Made by a program: the position numbers and the translations under genes | NCBI GenBank assembly: GCA_900766775.1 | Contig: CAAFXN010000237.1 | Span: forward strand, 1 to 13,553 | Origin: Bacteroidales bacterium | GTDB taxonomy: Bacteria; Bacteroidota; Bacteroidia; Bacteroidales; Paludibacteraceae | Direction: 5' to 3' | Length of the DNA: 13,553 bases | The notes under the pieces: generated by a model | The model's database searches: none | What the model was told of the DNA's origin: nothing | Seen by the model: the letters and a program-made list of their open reading frames with translations, nothing else | Shown: one piece after another, positions 6,420-13,488 of the stretch | How positions within the stretch are numbered: the first letter of the stretch is position 1 | Layout: the number at the start of each line of letters is the position of its first letter

Positions 6420-6493
6420 CACATCAAACGTAGAACCTATCATTAACTTAGCGGGCAATACCATTGCCGCGCAACAATCTATCACTCATCACA

Positions 6494-9109
6494 ATGCCTC
6501 GTAAACCCGTAAGAAAAGACTCCGACATGCCGACGCGCTTCGGCGTACGCCTTGGCACAGAAGACACTACCCCAACCGTCAAGATAGAGAAAACCCCTTG
6601 GTGGCAACAAGTGCGCTCGTTCTTCCTTGACCCCCGCACCCGCGTCATCTCGGGCGTAGTGCTCTTGGCTATCGCCCTTTTCCTCTTCGTAGCCTACGTC
6701 TCTTTCTTCTTCACGGGCACGGCAGACCAGTCTCTGCTCGACATGTCCCGCGCCGACCGCCGCGAGCACCGCGGCGAGATACGCAACATCCTCGGGCTCC
6801 CGGGGGCGGCACTCGCGGATTTCCTCATCGACGGCTCTTTCGGACTCGTCTCTATCGTGCTTATCCTCCTCCTGGTGGTCTATGGGCTTTATTGCCTCAA
6901 GGTGCGTTTCGAGACACCGCTCCGTGCCTTCGTCTGCACGGTCTTCTGGCTGCTGTGGGGCGCTATCGTTCTCGGCTTCCTCCAACTCATGGTCGGCACG
7001 GGCACTTTCCGCTGGGGAGGAGCCTTCGGCGCTTGCTTCAGCCAATGGCTCAACTCCTACATACAGCCCGTCGGAATGGTCATCGTCTTGCTCGTTACGC
7101 TGCTCATCTTCTTCGTGTTAGCAGACAAGCAGTTCATCTACCGTTGCCGTCGCCTGCTGGTTCGCCTCAAGCAACTCTTCCGCCGCAAGCCCAAACCCGT
7201 AGTGCAGACCGAGGATGAGACGCACGAGGAGCCGGCTGAGACCACCATTGATATTGAGATTCCCGAAATATCCGACGCCGAGGACATCTCTGCTGACGCT
7301 GCGGCAGAGGATATAGAGATTGTCGATACCCCCGCCGAAGATACCATCGACGGCAGTATCACCTTCACCATAGACACCCCATCCGACGAACTATCCGAAG
7401 CCTCAGAAACCTCCGAGGATTCCGATAATTCCGACAACTCCGAAGACTCCGATAACTCGGATAACGCCGAGCCCTCCGACGAGGAGATGGAAATCACCGA
7501 CACCAAGCCCGTAGAACTCGCCGAGGACAACTCCCCCGAGGCTATCCTTGCCAAACTCGGTCCCTACGACCCACGCAAAGACCTCGAGTACTTCAAGTTC
7601 CCCGCGCTTGACTTGCTCAAAGTGTACGACAACGAGACCATGCCCGTCATCGACCAAGAAGAGCAACGCGCCAACGGTACCCGTATCGTTACCACCCTCC
7701 GCAACTACGGCATCGAGATAGAGTCCATCAAAGCCACCGTCGGACCTACCGTAACCCTCTACGAGATAGTGCCGAAGGCGGGTGTACGCATTGCCAAGAT
7801 ACAGAACCTCGAGAACGATATCATGCTCTCCCTCTCCGCCACGGGTATCCGTATCATCGCCCCCATGCCGGGCAAAGGTACTGTCGGCATAGAGGTGCCC
7901 AACGAGAAACCGCAGGTGGTCAGCATGCACTCCGTCATCGCCTCCAAGCGTTTCCAAGACGAGCAGAAGATGCGCCTCCCCGTGGCTATCGGGCGCACCA
8001 TCACCAACGAGGTCTTTATGTTCGACCTCGCCAAGACACCCCACCTCCTCGTCGCAGGTGCCACGGGGCAAGGTAAGTCGGTGGCTATCAATGCCATACT
8101 GACATCCCTCCTCTACAAGAAGCACCCCGCAGAACTCAAGATGGTACTCGTGGACCCCAAGATGGTCGAGTTCACGCCCTACAAAGCCCTCATGCGCCAC
8201 TACCTCGCAGCCATGCCCGACGTCGAGGAGAAAGACATCATCATCACCGACTGCGACAAGGTCATCAACACCCTCAACTCCCTCGTCATCGAGATGGAGA
8301 ACCGCTACAAACTGCTCATGGATGCCGGTGTGCGCAACCTTGAGGACTACAACGATAAGTTCGTCAAACGCCGCCTCAACCCCGAGAAACTCGTGGCGGA
8401 CAGCCTCCACCACCAGTTCCTGCCTTATATCGTCATCGTCATCGACGAGTACGGCGATTTCATCATGCAGGCTGGTAAGCAGGTCGAGACACCTATTGCC
8501 CGTATCACGCAGAAAGCCCGCGCCGTCGGCATGCACATGATTCTCGCCACCCAACGCCCCTCCGTCAACATCGTTACGGGTGTTATCAAGGCGAATATCC
8601 CTACCCGTATAGCCCTCCGCACACAGTCCGTCATCGACTCCCGCACCGTGCTCGACACCAAGGGCGCGGAGCAACTCATCGGACGCGGCGACATGCTCTA
8701 CTCCGCCAATGGTAATGTAACCCGTATCCAGTGTGCCTTCGTGGATACCCCCGAGGTGGACGCGGTGGTGGAGCATATCGAGAAGCAGCAACGCTATTTC
8801 GAGCCCTACCAACTGCCCGAATACGTGCCCGAGGGCGCCGAGGATGCACTCGCACCCGGCAGCGTGGATATGAAGCGGCTTGACCCGATGTTCGCCGACG
8901 TGGCACGCTACGTGGTTAGCAAGCAGGAGGGCTCCACCTCCCGACTCCAGCGTGCTTTCGAGATAGGCTACAACCGCGCAGGCAAACTCTCCGACCAACT
9001 CGAAGCCGCAGGTATAGTAGGCCCCAACAAAGGTCCCAAAGGACGAGACGTGCTCATCACCGACCTCGACCAACTCGAGAAACTCCTCCAAGACCTCAAC
9101 TCCAACTAA
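6494..9109 (+). CDS. ftsK: DNA translocase FtsK
   Basis: A full-length FtsK/SpoIIIE translocase of 871 residues, the septal ATPase that pumps chromosome termini and prepares dimer resolution. Order from the ATG start: four membrane segments (about 51-73, 117-135, 145-167, 192-210); an acidic linker (about 238-360) with a Ser/Asp/Asn-rich low-complexity run near 300-330; and the alpha-beta motor with Walker A GATGQGKS (522-529), Walker B YIVIVIDEYGD (645-655) and the conserved RPSVNIVTG and GRGDML motifs. The C-terminal gamma winged helix (about 796-862) binds KOPS-type guiding sequences. An in-frame TTG lies 30 bp upstream, but the ATG at 6494 (MPRKPVRK) is preferred as a normal start. A tandem partial copy of its motor follows, then lolA. 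No promoter is visible between these, so they are probably one transcript. Confidence 0.95.
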   Translation: MPRKPVRKDSDMPTRFGVRLGTEDTTPTVKIEKTPWWQQVRSFFLDPRTRVISGVVLLAIALFLFVAYVSFFFTGTADQSLLDMSRADRREHRGEIRNILGLPGAALADFLIDGSFGLVSIVLILLLVVYGLYCLKVRFETPLRAFVCTVFWLLWGAIVLGFLQLMVGTGTFRWGGAFGACFSQWLNSYIQPVGMVIVLLVTLLIFFVLADKQFIYRCRRLLVRLKQLFRRKPKPVVQTEDETHEEPAETTIDIEIPEISDAEDISADAAAEDIEIVDTPAEDTIDGSITFTIDTPSDELSEASETSEDSDNSDNSEDSDNSDNAEPSDEEMEITDTKPVELAEDNSPEAILAKLGPYDPRKDLEYFKFPALDLLKVYDNETMPVIDQEEQRANGTRIVTTLRNYGIEIESIKATVGPTVTLYEIVPKAGVRIAKIQNLENDIMLSLSATGIRIIAPMPGKGTVGIEVPNEKPQVVSMHSVIASKRFQDEQKMRLPVAIGRTITNEVFMFDLAKTPHLLVAGATGQGKSVAINAILTSLLYKKHPAELKMVLVDPKMVEFTPYKALMRHYLAAMPDVEEKDIIITDCDKVINTLNSLVIEMENRYKLLMDAGVRNLEDYNDKFVKRRLNPEKLVADSLHHQFLPYIVIVIDEYGDFIMQAGKQVETPIARITQKARAVGMHMILATQRPSVNIVTGVIKANIPTRIALRTQSVIDSRTVLDTKGAEQLIGRGDMLYSANGNVTRIQCAFVDTPEVDAVVEHIEKQQRYFEPYQLPEYVPEGAEDALAPGSVDMKRLDPMFADVARYVVSKQEGSTSRLQRAFEIGYNRAGKLSDQLEAAGIVGPNKGPKGRDVLITDLDQLEKLLQDLNSN

Positions 9110-9140
9110 CCATAAAACTGCGGTCTAATCAAAAGATAAC

Positions 9141-9170
9141 ACTCGGAAAATCCTGATAACTCCGAAGAAC
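9141..9170 (+). pseudogene. Possible relic of the FtsK acidic linker
   Basis: The segment 9151-9169 matches the Ser/Asp/Asn-rich linker-coding repeat of ftsK (7429-7447) at 15 of 19 bases, including an exact AACTCCGAAGA core. It lies just upstream of the second motor copy, where a longer ancestral duplicate would have had its linker. The match is short and in a simple-sequence region, so this is suggestive only. Confidence 0.4.
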
Positions 9171-9189
9171 ATAAAAAAACAATAATACT

Positions 9190-10470
9190 ATGAACTGCTC
9201 TAAAAATGATTCCTGTCTAAACGACTCTTTTGTGTTCCCCGCGCTTGACTTGCTCAAAGTCTATGACAACGAGACTATGCCCGTCATTGACCAAGACGAG
9301 CAACGCGCCAACGGTACCCGCATCGTTACCGCCCTCCGCCACTACGGCATTGAGACAGAGTCTATCAAAACAACCGTCGGACATACCGTTACCCTTTACG
9401 AGATAGTGCCAAAAAACGGTGCCGGTATCACCCAAATCAAAAAACTTGAGGAGGACATCATGCTCTCCGCCATGTCTATCCGTATCATCGCCCCCATGCC
9501 GAGTAAAGACGCCATCGGCATTGAGGTACCCAACGAGAAGCCGCAAGTGGTCAGCATGCACTCTGTTATTGCCTCCGAGCGTTTCCAAAAAGAGCAGGAG
9601 ATGCACCTTCCCGTGGCTATCGGGCGCACCATCACCAACGAGGTCTTCATGTTCGACCTCGCCAAGACCCCGCACCTCCTCATTGCCGGTGCTACGGGAC
9701 AAGGTAAGTCTGTAGCCGTCAACGCCATACTCACTTCCTTGTTCTACAAGAAGAGCCCCGCAGAGTTGAAACTCGTATTGGTGGACCCCAAGATGGTGGA
9801 GTTCGCGTCCTACAAAGCCCTTAGTCGCTACTATCTCGCTGCCATGCCCGATGTAGAGGAGGAAGACTTCATACTCACCGACTGCGAGAAGGTTATCAAT
9901 ACGCTCAACTCCCTCGTTATCGAGATGGAGAACCGCTACAAACTGCTCATGGATGCCGGTGTGCGAAATATCATGGATTACAACGACAAGTTCCTCGAGC
10001 ATGGTCTTGATTCGGAGAAACTCATTGCCGACAATCTTCACCACCATTTCTTGCCCTATATCGTCATCGTCATTGACGAGTACGGCGATTTCACCATGCA
10101 AGCAGGTAAACAGGTCGAGACCCCTATCGTCCGCATCACGCAGAAAGCCCGCGCGGTGGGTATGCACATGATTCTCACTACCCAGCGCCCGTCCGTGAAC
10201 ATCGTTACGGGTGTCATCAAGGCGAATATTCCTACACGTATCGCTTTCCGCACTGCGTCCACTATTGACTCTCGCACCGTGCTCGACACCAAGGGTGCGG
10301 AGCAACTCATCGGACGGGGCGACATGCTCTATTCCGCTAACGGCAACGTAACCCGTGTCCAATGCGCATTTATCGATACCCCTGAAGTAGATGCCGTGGT
10401 GGAGCATATCGAGAAGCAACGCTATCTCGGGATTTACCAACTGCCCGAGTGTGTGCCCGAAGGTGTCTAA
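9190..10470 (+). CDS. Motor-only FtsK paralogue lacking membrane and gamma domains
   Basis: A 426-residue protein whose residues 14-426 align to the alpha-beta motor of the FtsK upstream, with about 85 percent identity by my hand count. ATPase elements are intact: Walker A GATGQGKS (167-174), Walker B VIVIDEYGD (292-300), TQRPSVNIVTG (331-341) and GRGDML (375-380). It has no membrane segments, no acidic linker and no gamma winged helix. Its first 13 residues (MNCSKNDSCLNDS) are unique. Differences are largely synonymous or conservative, and the two small gaps (two codons near 94, one near 410) keep the frame, so it has been under coding selection. It ends at a TAA where a deletion of about 200 bp removed the gamma domain; an out-of-frame relic of the FtsK C-terminus follows. 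It could be a soluble regulator or decoy assembling with FtsK, or a gene in early decay. It is probably transcribed with ftsK. Confidence 0.85.
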   Translation: MNCSKNDSCLNDSFVFPALDLLKVYDNETMPVIDQDEQRANGTRIVTALRHYGIETESIKTTVGHTVTLYEIVPKNGAGITQIKKLEEDIMLSAMSIRIIAPMPSKDAIGIEVPNEKPQVVSMHSVIASERFQKEQEMHLPVAIGRTITNEVFMFDLAKTPHLLIAGATGQGKSVAVNAILTSLFYKKSPAELKLVLVDPKMVEFASYKALSRYYLAAMPDVEEEDFILTDCEKVINTLNSLVIEMENRYKLLMDAGVRNIMDYNDKFLEHGLDSEKLIADNLHHHFLPYIVIVIDEYGDFTMQAGKQVETPIVRITQKARAVGMHMILTTQRPSVNIVTGVIKANIPTRIAFRTASTIDSRTVLDTKGAEQLIGRGDMLYSANGNVTRVQCAFIDTPEVDAVVEHIEKQRYLGIYQLPECVPEGV

Positions 10471-10538
10471 GACGAGACGTGCTCATCACCGACCTCGACC
10501 AACTCGAGAAACTCCTTCAAGATCTCAACGCCAACTAA
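10471..10538 (+). pseudogene. Out-of-frame relic of the FtsK C-terminus
   Basis: These 68 bases match the last 68 bases of ftsK (9042-9109, including its stop codon) at 65 positions. Here the segment follows the paralogue's TAA and is in a different frame from it, so it is not translated as such. The three differences (CTC to CTT, GAC to GAT, TCC to GCC) look like coding-type changes (Leu, Asp, Ser to Ala). This shows that the paralogue once extended to the normal FtsK C-terminus. Confidence 0.9.
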
Positions 10539-10582
10539 CCAACAAGGCGTGGTTTACGGCAGCACAATAAAAATATGAAAAA

Positions 10583-11203
10583 ATGAGAAAATTCTTTGTT
10601 TCTATATTGTTGTCCCTCCCCTGCTTGCTCACCAACGCGACGGCAGCCACCCTCGACACTTTTCTACAAACCCTCGCGGAAAATACTTTGCAGTCTGATT
10701 TCGTGATTACTATCAGCGAGGGTGCATCGCAACCGATGAACTACCCGGGCACTATCACCATGCGTGGCGACCGCTTCACGCTGGAGATGTTTGACATAGA
10801 GGCGGCATACGATGGCAAAACGCTCTATGTGTATAGCACCGCCACCGATGAACTAACCCTCTCTACTCCCACCGAGAAAGAACTCATGGAAGCCAATCCT
10901 TTCCTCTATGCCCAAGCCCTATCCGAGGTCTGCACCATCACCGAGCAACCTATCGTCGTACAAGCAGGTACTCACCTCACCATCACCCTGACCCCCAACG
11001 ACCAAACCGCGGGTATTCTGCGTTTCACACTTGCACTTCGCCAAGAGAAACAGCAGGGTGCACCTCTTTGGTTACCCCAAGAAATCACTATCAAGGAAGG
11101 CAAACAGCAGACTACGCTCCGCCTCACCAACCCCACCTACACCACCAACATCCCCTCTTTCACCCTCACCAAGCCCGATGCCTTCCTCAACGACTTGCGA
11201 TAA
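10583..11203 (+). CDS. lolA: LolA-like periplasmic lipoprotein chaperone
   Basis: A 206-residue protein with an N-terminal signal peptide (MRKFFVSILLSLPCLLTNATA, cleavage near 21-22). The family pattern follows: YPGTITMRGDRFTLEM (54-69), an AYDGKTLYVY strand pair (75-84), an ANPFLYA segment (104-110), ILRFTL (145-150) and a late ITIKEGKQQTTLRLTNPTY segment (168-186). This is the half-barrel fold of LolA, which carries lipoproteins from the LolCDE complex across the periplasm. Cys14 is preceded by Pro and does not make a convincing lipobox, so the mature protein should be soluble. A tiny ORF (ATG AAA AAA TGA, 10575-10586) overlaps the start in an ATGA arrangement and could couple or tune translation. 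As I recall, ftsK and lolA are neighbours in many Bacteroidota; here the motor-only ftsK copy lies between them. Confidence 0.88.
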   Translation: MRKFFVSILLSLPCLLTNATAATLDTFLQTLAENTLQSDFVITISEGASQPMNYPGTITMRGDRFTLEMFDIEAAYDGKTLYVYSTATDELTLSTPTEKELMEANPFLYAQALSEVCTITEQPIVVQAGTHLTITLTPNDQTAGILRFTLALRQEKQQGAPLWLPQEITIKEGKQQTTLRLTNPTYTTNIPSFTLTKPDAFLNDLR

Positions 11204-11208
11204 GGAAG

Positions 11209-11340
11209 AATCTCAATAATCGTACATTTTACAAGAGGTGTATCCTTGCGGACAACTCGCGATAGACCCGCGGTTGACCTGTGAGAAACGCGCGAGGATA
11301 TTGAGGAGGGATGGAGACGAGAAAATCCTAAGAATCGTAC
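11209..11340. other. Structured spacer flanked by 17-bp imperfect direct repeats
   Basis: Imperfect direct repeats of the form AATC-NN-AA-N-AATCGTAC lie at 11209-11225 and 11324-11340. Between them, TATCCTTGCG (11241-11250) pairs with CGCGAGGATA (11291-11300) as a 10-bp stem with one wobble. Inside it, CAAC-T-CGC (11253-11260) pairs with GCGGTTG (11270-11276) around a 9-base loop with a bulged T. No ORF is supported here. It could be a small structured RNA, a 3' UTR element of the lolA transcript, or a small non-autonomous insertion. I do not recognise a known RNA family. Confidence 0.45.
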
Positions 11341-11345
11341 TATTT

Positions 11346-11398
11346 AACGTGAGTTCGATATAAGCCCAAACTTGTAGGTCTTATTCCGAACTCACGTT
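11346..11398. terminator. Large hairpin between convergent lolA and glycosylase-like genes
   Basis: A perfect 12-bp outer stem AACGTGAGTTCG (11346-11357) with CGAACTCACGTT (11387-11398). A 2x2 internal loop, an inner ATAAG/CTTAT stem (11360-11364 with 11380-11384) and a short CC/GG pair follow. The position between converging genes suggests a bidirectional terminator. The T-tract is weak (TTTG on plus, AAATA on the other side), so an attenuating or stabilising role is also possible. Confidence 0.65.
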
Positions 11399-11424
11399 TG
11401 TTAGAATGATTTACGAAAAGTACG

Positions 11425-12033
11425 TTACTTCTCCAAGAACTTTTTTACTTCCTTAGACCATGTCGCTTGGTGCGCTCGGGAGGGATGGTCGATGCGGAGA
11501 CAATAGACCTTGTGCCCGTTCGGCAAAAGGTAAGCCTTATCTTCTGACAACCAGTCGGTGTCAGGAAGATAGTTATAGGCTCTTTTCCCCCATACAATGA
11601 CATAGTCAGGATGCAATTCTTTGATGATCTCTAACGCCATAGCCGATGAGTCGACATAATCCTTTTGGGTGTACTTCGCATTGGATGTAACTCCAGAAAT
11701 GGCGGTTTGTACGAAATTGTAAAACGCAATGCCGTTCCACATCTCCGTGCGTTCTTCCTTCGTAGCATCTTGTCCCAACAAGATTTTGTCAAAGCACTTG
11801 AAGGACCTCATCCACATGTCGGATTCTTTTTTCCCATTTAGAAAATCCAAATATTCACGCACAACATTACTGGTAAAATTCACACAATCGCCCATTTCCT
11901 CGATAGAACAATATCCGCGTACGCCGCAGTTTTGACAAGCCCCACAATAGTGGCTATCGCCGATAACGAGAATCTTTTTGACTGCGTCCTTGTAGTTAGA
12001 ACCTACCCAAGGCTTAAAATACACATTTTCCAT
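11425..12033 (-). CDS. Uracil-DNA-glycosylase-like protein with cysteine cluster
   Basis: A 202-residue protein. Its motif order resembles the uracil-DNA glycosylase superfamily: ILVIGDSHY (21-29) at the place of the catalytic GxDPY motif, FYNF (104-107), a hydrophobic VIVWGKRAYNYLP strand-helix (145-157) and DHPSRA (182-187) like the HPSP motif. Directly after motif 1 comes a cysteine-rich insert with Cys30, Cys33, Cys36, Cys42 and Cys50, suggesting a zinc or iron-sulfur site. Some UDG families bind 4Fe-4S, but the spacing here is unusual. Substrate and activity are not predictable; DNA-base excision or another nucleoside-related role is inference. The gene is AT-rich beside GC-rich neighbours, on the opposite strand, and has its own promoter, consistent with acquisition between lolA and trxB. 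Confidence 0.7.
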   Translation of the reverse strand: MENVYFKPWVGSNYKDAVKKILVIGDSHYCGACQNCGVRGYCSIEEMGDCVNFTSNVVREYLDFLNGKKESDMWMRSFKCFDKILLGQDATKEERTEMWNGIAFYNFVQTAISGVTSNAKYTQKDYVDSSAMALEIIKELHPDYVIVWGKRAYNYLPDTDWLSEDKAYLLPNGHKVYCLRIDHPSRAHQATWSKEVKKFLEK

Positions 12034-12057
12034 AGTACTGATTTTTTATTTCGGTTG

Positions 12058-12089
12058 CAAAAGTACTGCTTTTTTGGGAAATATGCAAA
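12058..12089 (-). promoter_or_regulatory. Bacteroides-type promoter of the glycosylase-like gene
   Basis: On the minus strand, TTTGCAT starts at 12089 and the -7 element TACTTTTG covers 12065-12058, with starts 24 bases apart. The -7 context AAAAAAGCAG-TACTTTTGCAA is the same as at the plus-strand promoters of this window. The predicted leader is about 20 nt and very A-rich. Confidence 0.8.
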
Positions 12090-12288
12090 TTCTTGGATGA
12101 GAAAAACGGATTTTGTGCTGCAAAATATATTCTCCTGTAAGGGCGATGCCGTCCACCGCCTGTTACGTTGCCTTTCTTGCCGTTTGCCAACAAACGCAAT
12201 GAAAAAGGACTATTTTCATACAATAAAATAATTTTAACCCGTTGGCGGATTTAAGAATAGTGTTCTTTGACTTAAAATGGCAAGAAAA

Positions 12289-12320
12289 TTTGCACATTTG
12301 CCCCAAATTTAGTACCTTGT
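12289..12320 (+). promoter_or_regulatory. Probable Bacteroides-type promoter of trxB
   Basis: TTTGCAC at 12289-12295 and TACCTTGT at 12313-12320 are 24 bases apart, with the -7 deviating from TAnnTTTG at its last two bases. The leader to the trxB start is about 140 nt. The rest of the 430-bp divergent intergenic region (12034-12463) holds only a small hairpin CGTTTG-CCAA-CAAACG (12181-12196) and the repeat leader below. I see no gene in it. Confidence 0.65.
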
Positions 12321-12423
12321 GCGCCACAATTATACAATCACATGATAAAAACTTATGTTTGCAAAAGTTCTACGGCACTAACCTGCATAAATGTTACAAT
12401 TCTCGGATGTCCGTGTGCAACTT

Positions 12424-12456
12424 AAATCGTAATTCGTAAATCGTCAAATCGTAAAT
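12424..12456. repeat. Heptamer repeat leader of trxB
   Basis: Tandem units AAATCGT, AATTCGT, AAATCGT, CAAATCGT and a final AAAT end 7 bp before the trxB ATG. This is the same (C)AAATNGT pattern as in the DUF5606 leader (N = C here; A, T or G there). Confidence 0.8.
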
Positions 12457-12463
12457 ACCAAAG

Positions 12464-13387
12464 ATGGATTGTTTAATTATTGGTTCCGGTCCTGCCGGCT
12501 ATACAGCGGCTATCTATGCCGCACGTGCTAACTTATCCCCCGTCCTCATCGATGGTCCCCAGGTGGGCGGGCAGTTGATGATTACCACCGAAGTAGAGAA
12601 TTTCCCGGGCTACCCCGAGGACGTGGCACCTTTCCAGATGATGGACGACCTCCGCCGCCAAGCAGAGCGCTTCGGCACGCAGTTTGTTGAAGGTGTCGTA
12701 ACCAAAGTGGATTTCAGCACTACCACCAAGAAGGTATGGCTGGAAGACGGCAAAGAGATGGACGCAGAGACGGTCATCATCGCCACGGGTGCAAGTGCTA
12801 AGTTCCTTGGTATCCCCTCCGAGGAGGAGTACAAAGGGGGCGGCGTGTCGGCATGCGCCACCTGCGACGGCTTCTTCTATCGCAACAAGACCGTTGCCGT
12901 AGTGGGCGGCGGAGACACCGCCTGTGAGGAGGCATCCTATCTCGCAGGGCTCTGCAAAAAGGTGTATATGATTGTCCGCAAACCCTATCTCCGCGCATCA
13001 GACATCATGCAGCAGCGTGTGCTCACCAATCCCAAGATAGAAGTCCTCTTCGAGCATAATACCCTCTGTCTGACCGGCGAACCCAAGGTGAAAGGAGCTG
13101 ACCTCATCTACAAGAAAGGCACCCCAGAGGAGGAGATTCGCCATATCGAGATTGACGGCTTCTTCCTCGCTATCGGACACAAACCCAACACCGACCTCTT
13201 TGCCGACTATCTCGACCGCGATGAGGAAGGCTATATCAAGGTGCTGGGCTACAGCCCCCGCACGAACATCGCGGGTGTCTTCGCGGCTGGCGACTGTGCT
13301 GACCCCCACTATCGCCAAGCCGTGGTGGCTGCTGCATCCGGTTGCAAAGCCGCCATCGAAGCCGACCGCTACCTCAAAGCAAGATAA
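12464..13387 (+). CDS. trxB: Thioredoxin-disulfide reductase
   Basis: A 307-residue NADPH-dependent flavoprotein that reduces thioredoxin in the cytoplasm. The FAD-binding GSGPAG lies at 7-12, the redox-active CATC at 131-134 followed by DGFF, the NADPH-binding GGGDTA at 148-153, and the C-terminal FAD motif GVFAAGDC at 271-278. The usual HRRDxLRAS segment that contacts NADPH reads IVRKPYLRAS (170-179), keeping one Arg and one Lys. Length is normal for low-molecular-weight bacterial TrxB. The N-terminus is very short (MDCLIIG), with the heptamer-repeat leader ending 7 bp upstream, so a few residues present in many homologues are absent. It has its own promoter and terminator. Loss of function would be unexpected; all core residues are present. 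Confidence 0.95.
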   Translation: MDCLIIGSGPAGYTAAIYAARANLSPVLIDGPQVGGQLMITTEVENFPGYPEDVAPFQMMDDLRRQAERFGTQFVEGVVTKVDFSTTTKKVWLEDGKEMDAETVIIATGASAKFLGIPSEEEYKGGGVSACATCDGFFYRNKTVAVVGGGDTACEEASYLAGLCKKVYMIVRKPYLRASDIMQQRVLTNPKIEVLFEHNTLCLTGEPKVKGADLIYKKGTPEEEIRHIEIDGFFLAIGHKPNTDLFADYLDRDEEGYIKVLGYSPRTNIAGVFAAGDCADPHYRQAVVAAASGCKAAIEADRYLKAR

Positions 13388-13417
13388 GTCCGCACCTTCG
13401 TCCCAACACACAAATAG

Positions 13418-13457
13418 AAGAAACTGTCTAACATCGCCGGTTAGTCAGTTTCTTTTT
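13418..13457 (+). terminator. Rho-independent terminator of trxB
   Basis: The stem GAAACTGTCTAAC (13420-13432) pairs with GTTAGTCAGTTTC (13440-13452) with one T-T mismatch, extended by AA/TT outside, around a 7-base loop. A T5 run follows (13453-13457). It lies 30 bp after the trxB stop. Confidence 0.88.
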
Positions 13458-13488
13458 GGTAATGATATACGAGTTGACCCAAATTAGG

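Noticed and set aside
6278..6427. 50-residue N-terminal extension of the esterase
   Set aside because: It would place a signal peptide internally and run through the promoter. The ATG at 6277 fits both signal peptide and promoter.
6464..6493. TTG start giving FtsK ten extra residues
   Set aside because: The extra residues (PRNNLSLIT) have no family support, and a good ATG at 6494 follows directly.
7403..9091. A 562-codon open frame antisense to ftsK, with a 407-codon counterpart (9217-10440) antisense to the paralogue
   Set aside because: Both are explained by the codon usage of the sense genes. The translations lack recognisable motifs, and the sense frames carry clear FtsK domains.
11031..11265. 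Two small plus-strand frames overlapping the 3' end of lolA
   Set aside because: Pro/Ser/His-rich shadow translations of the lolA sequence in other frames, with no start context or motif.
12014..12223. A 69-codon minus-strand frame in the glycosylase/trxB divergent region
   Set aside because: It overlaps the promoter and start of the glycosylase-like gene, is AT-rich without motifs, and looks like intergenic sequence.
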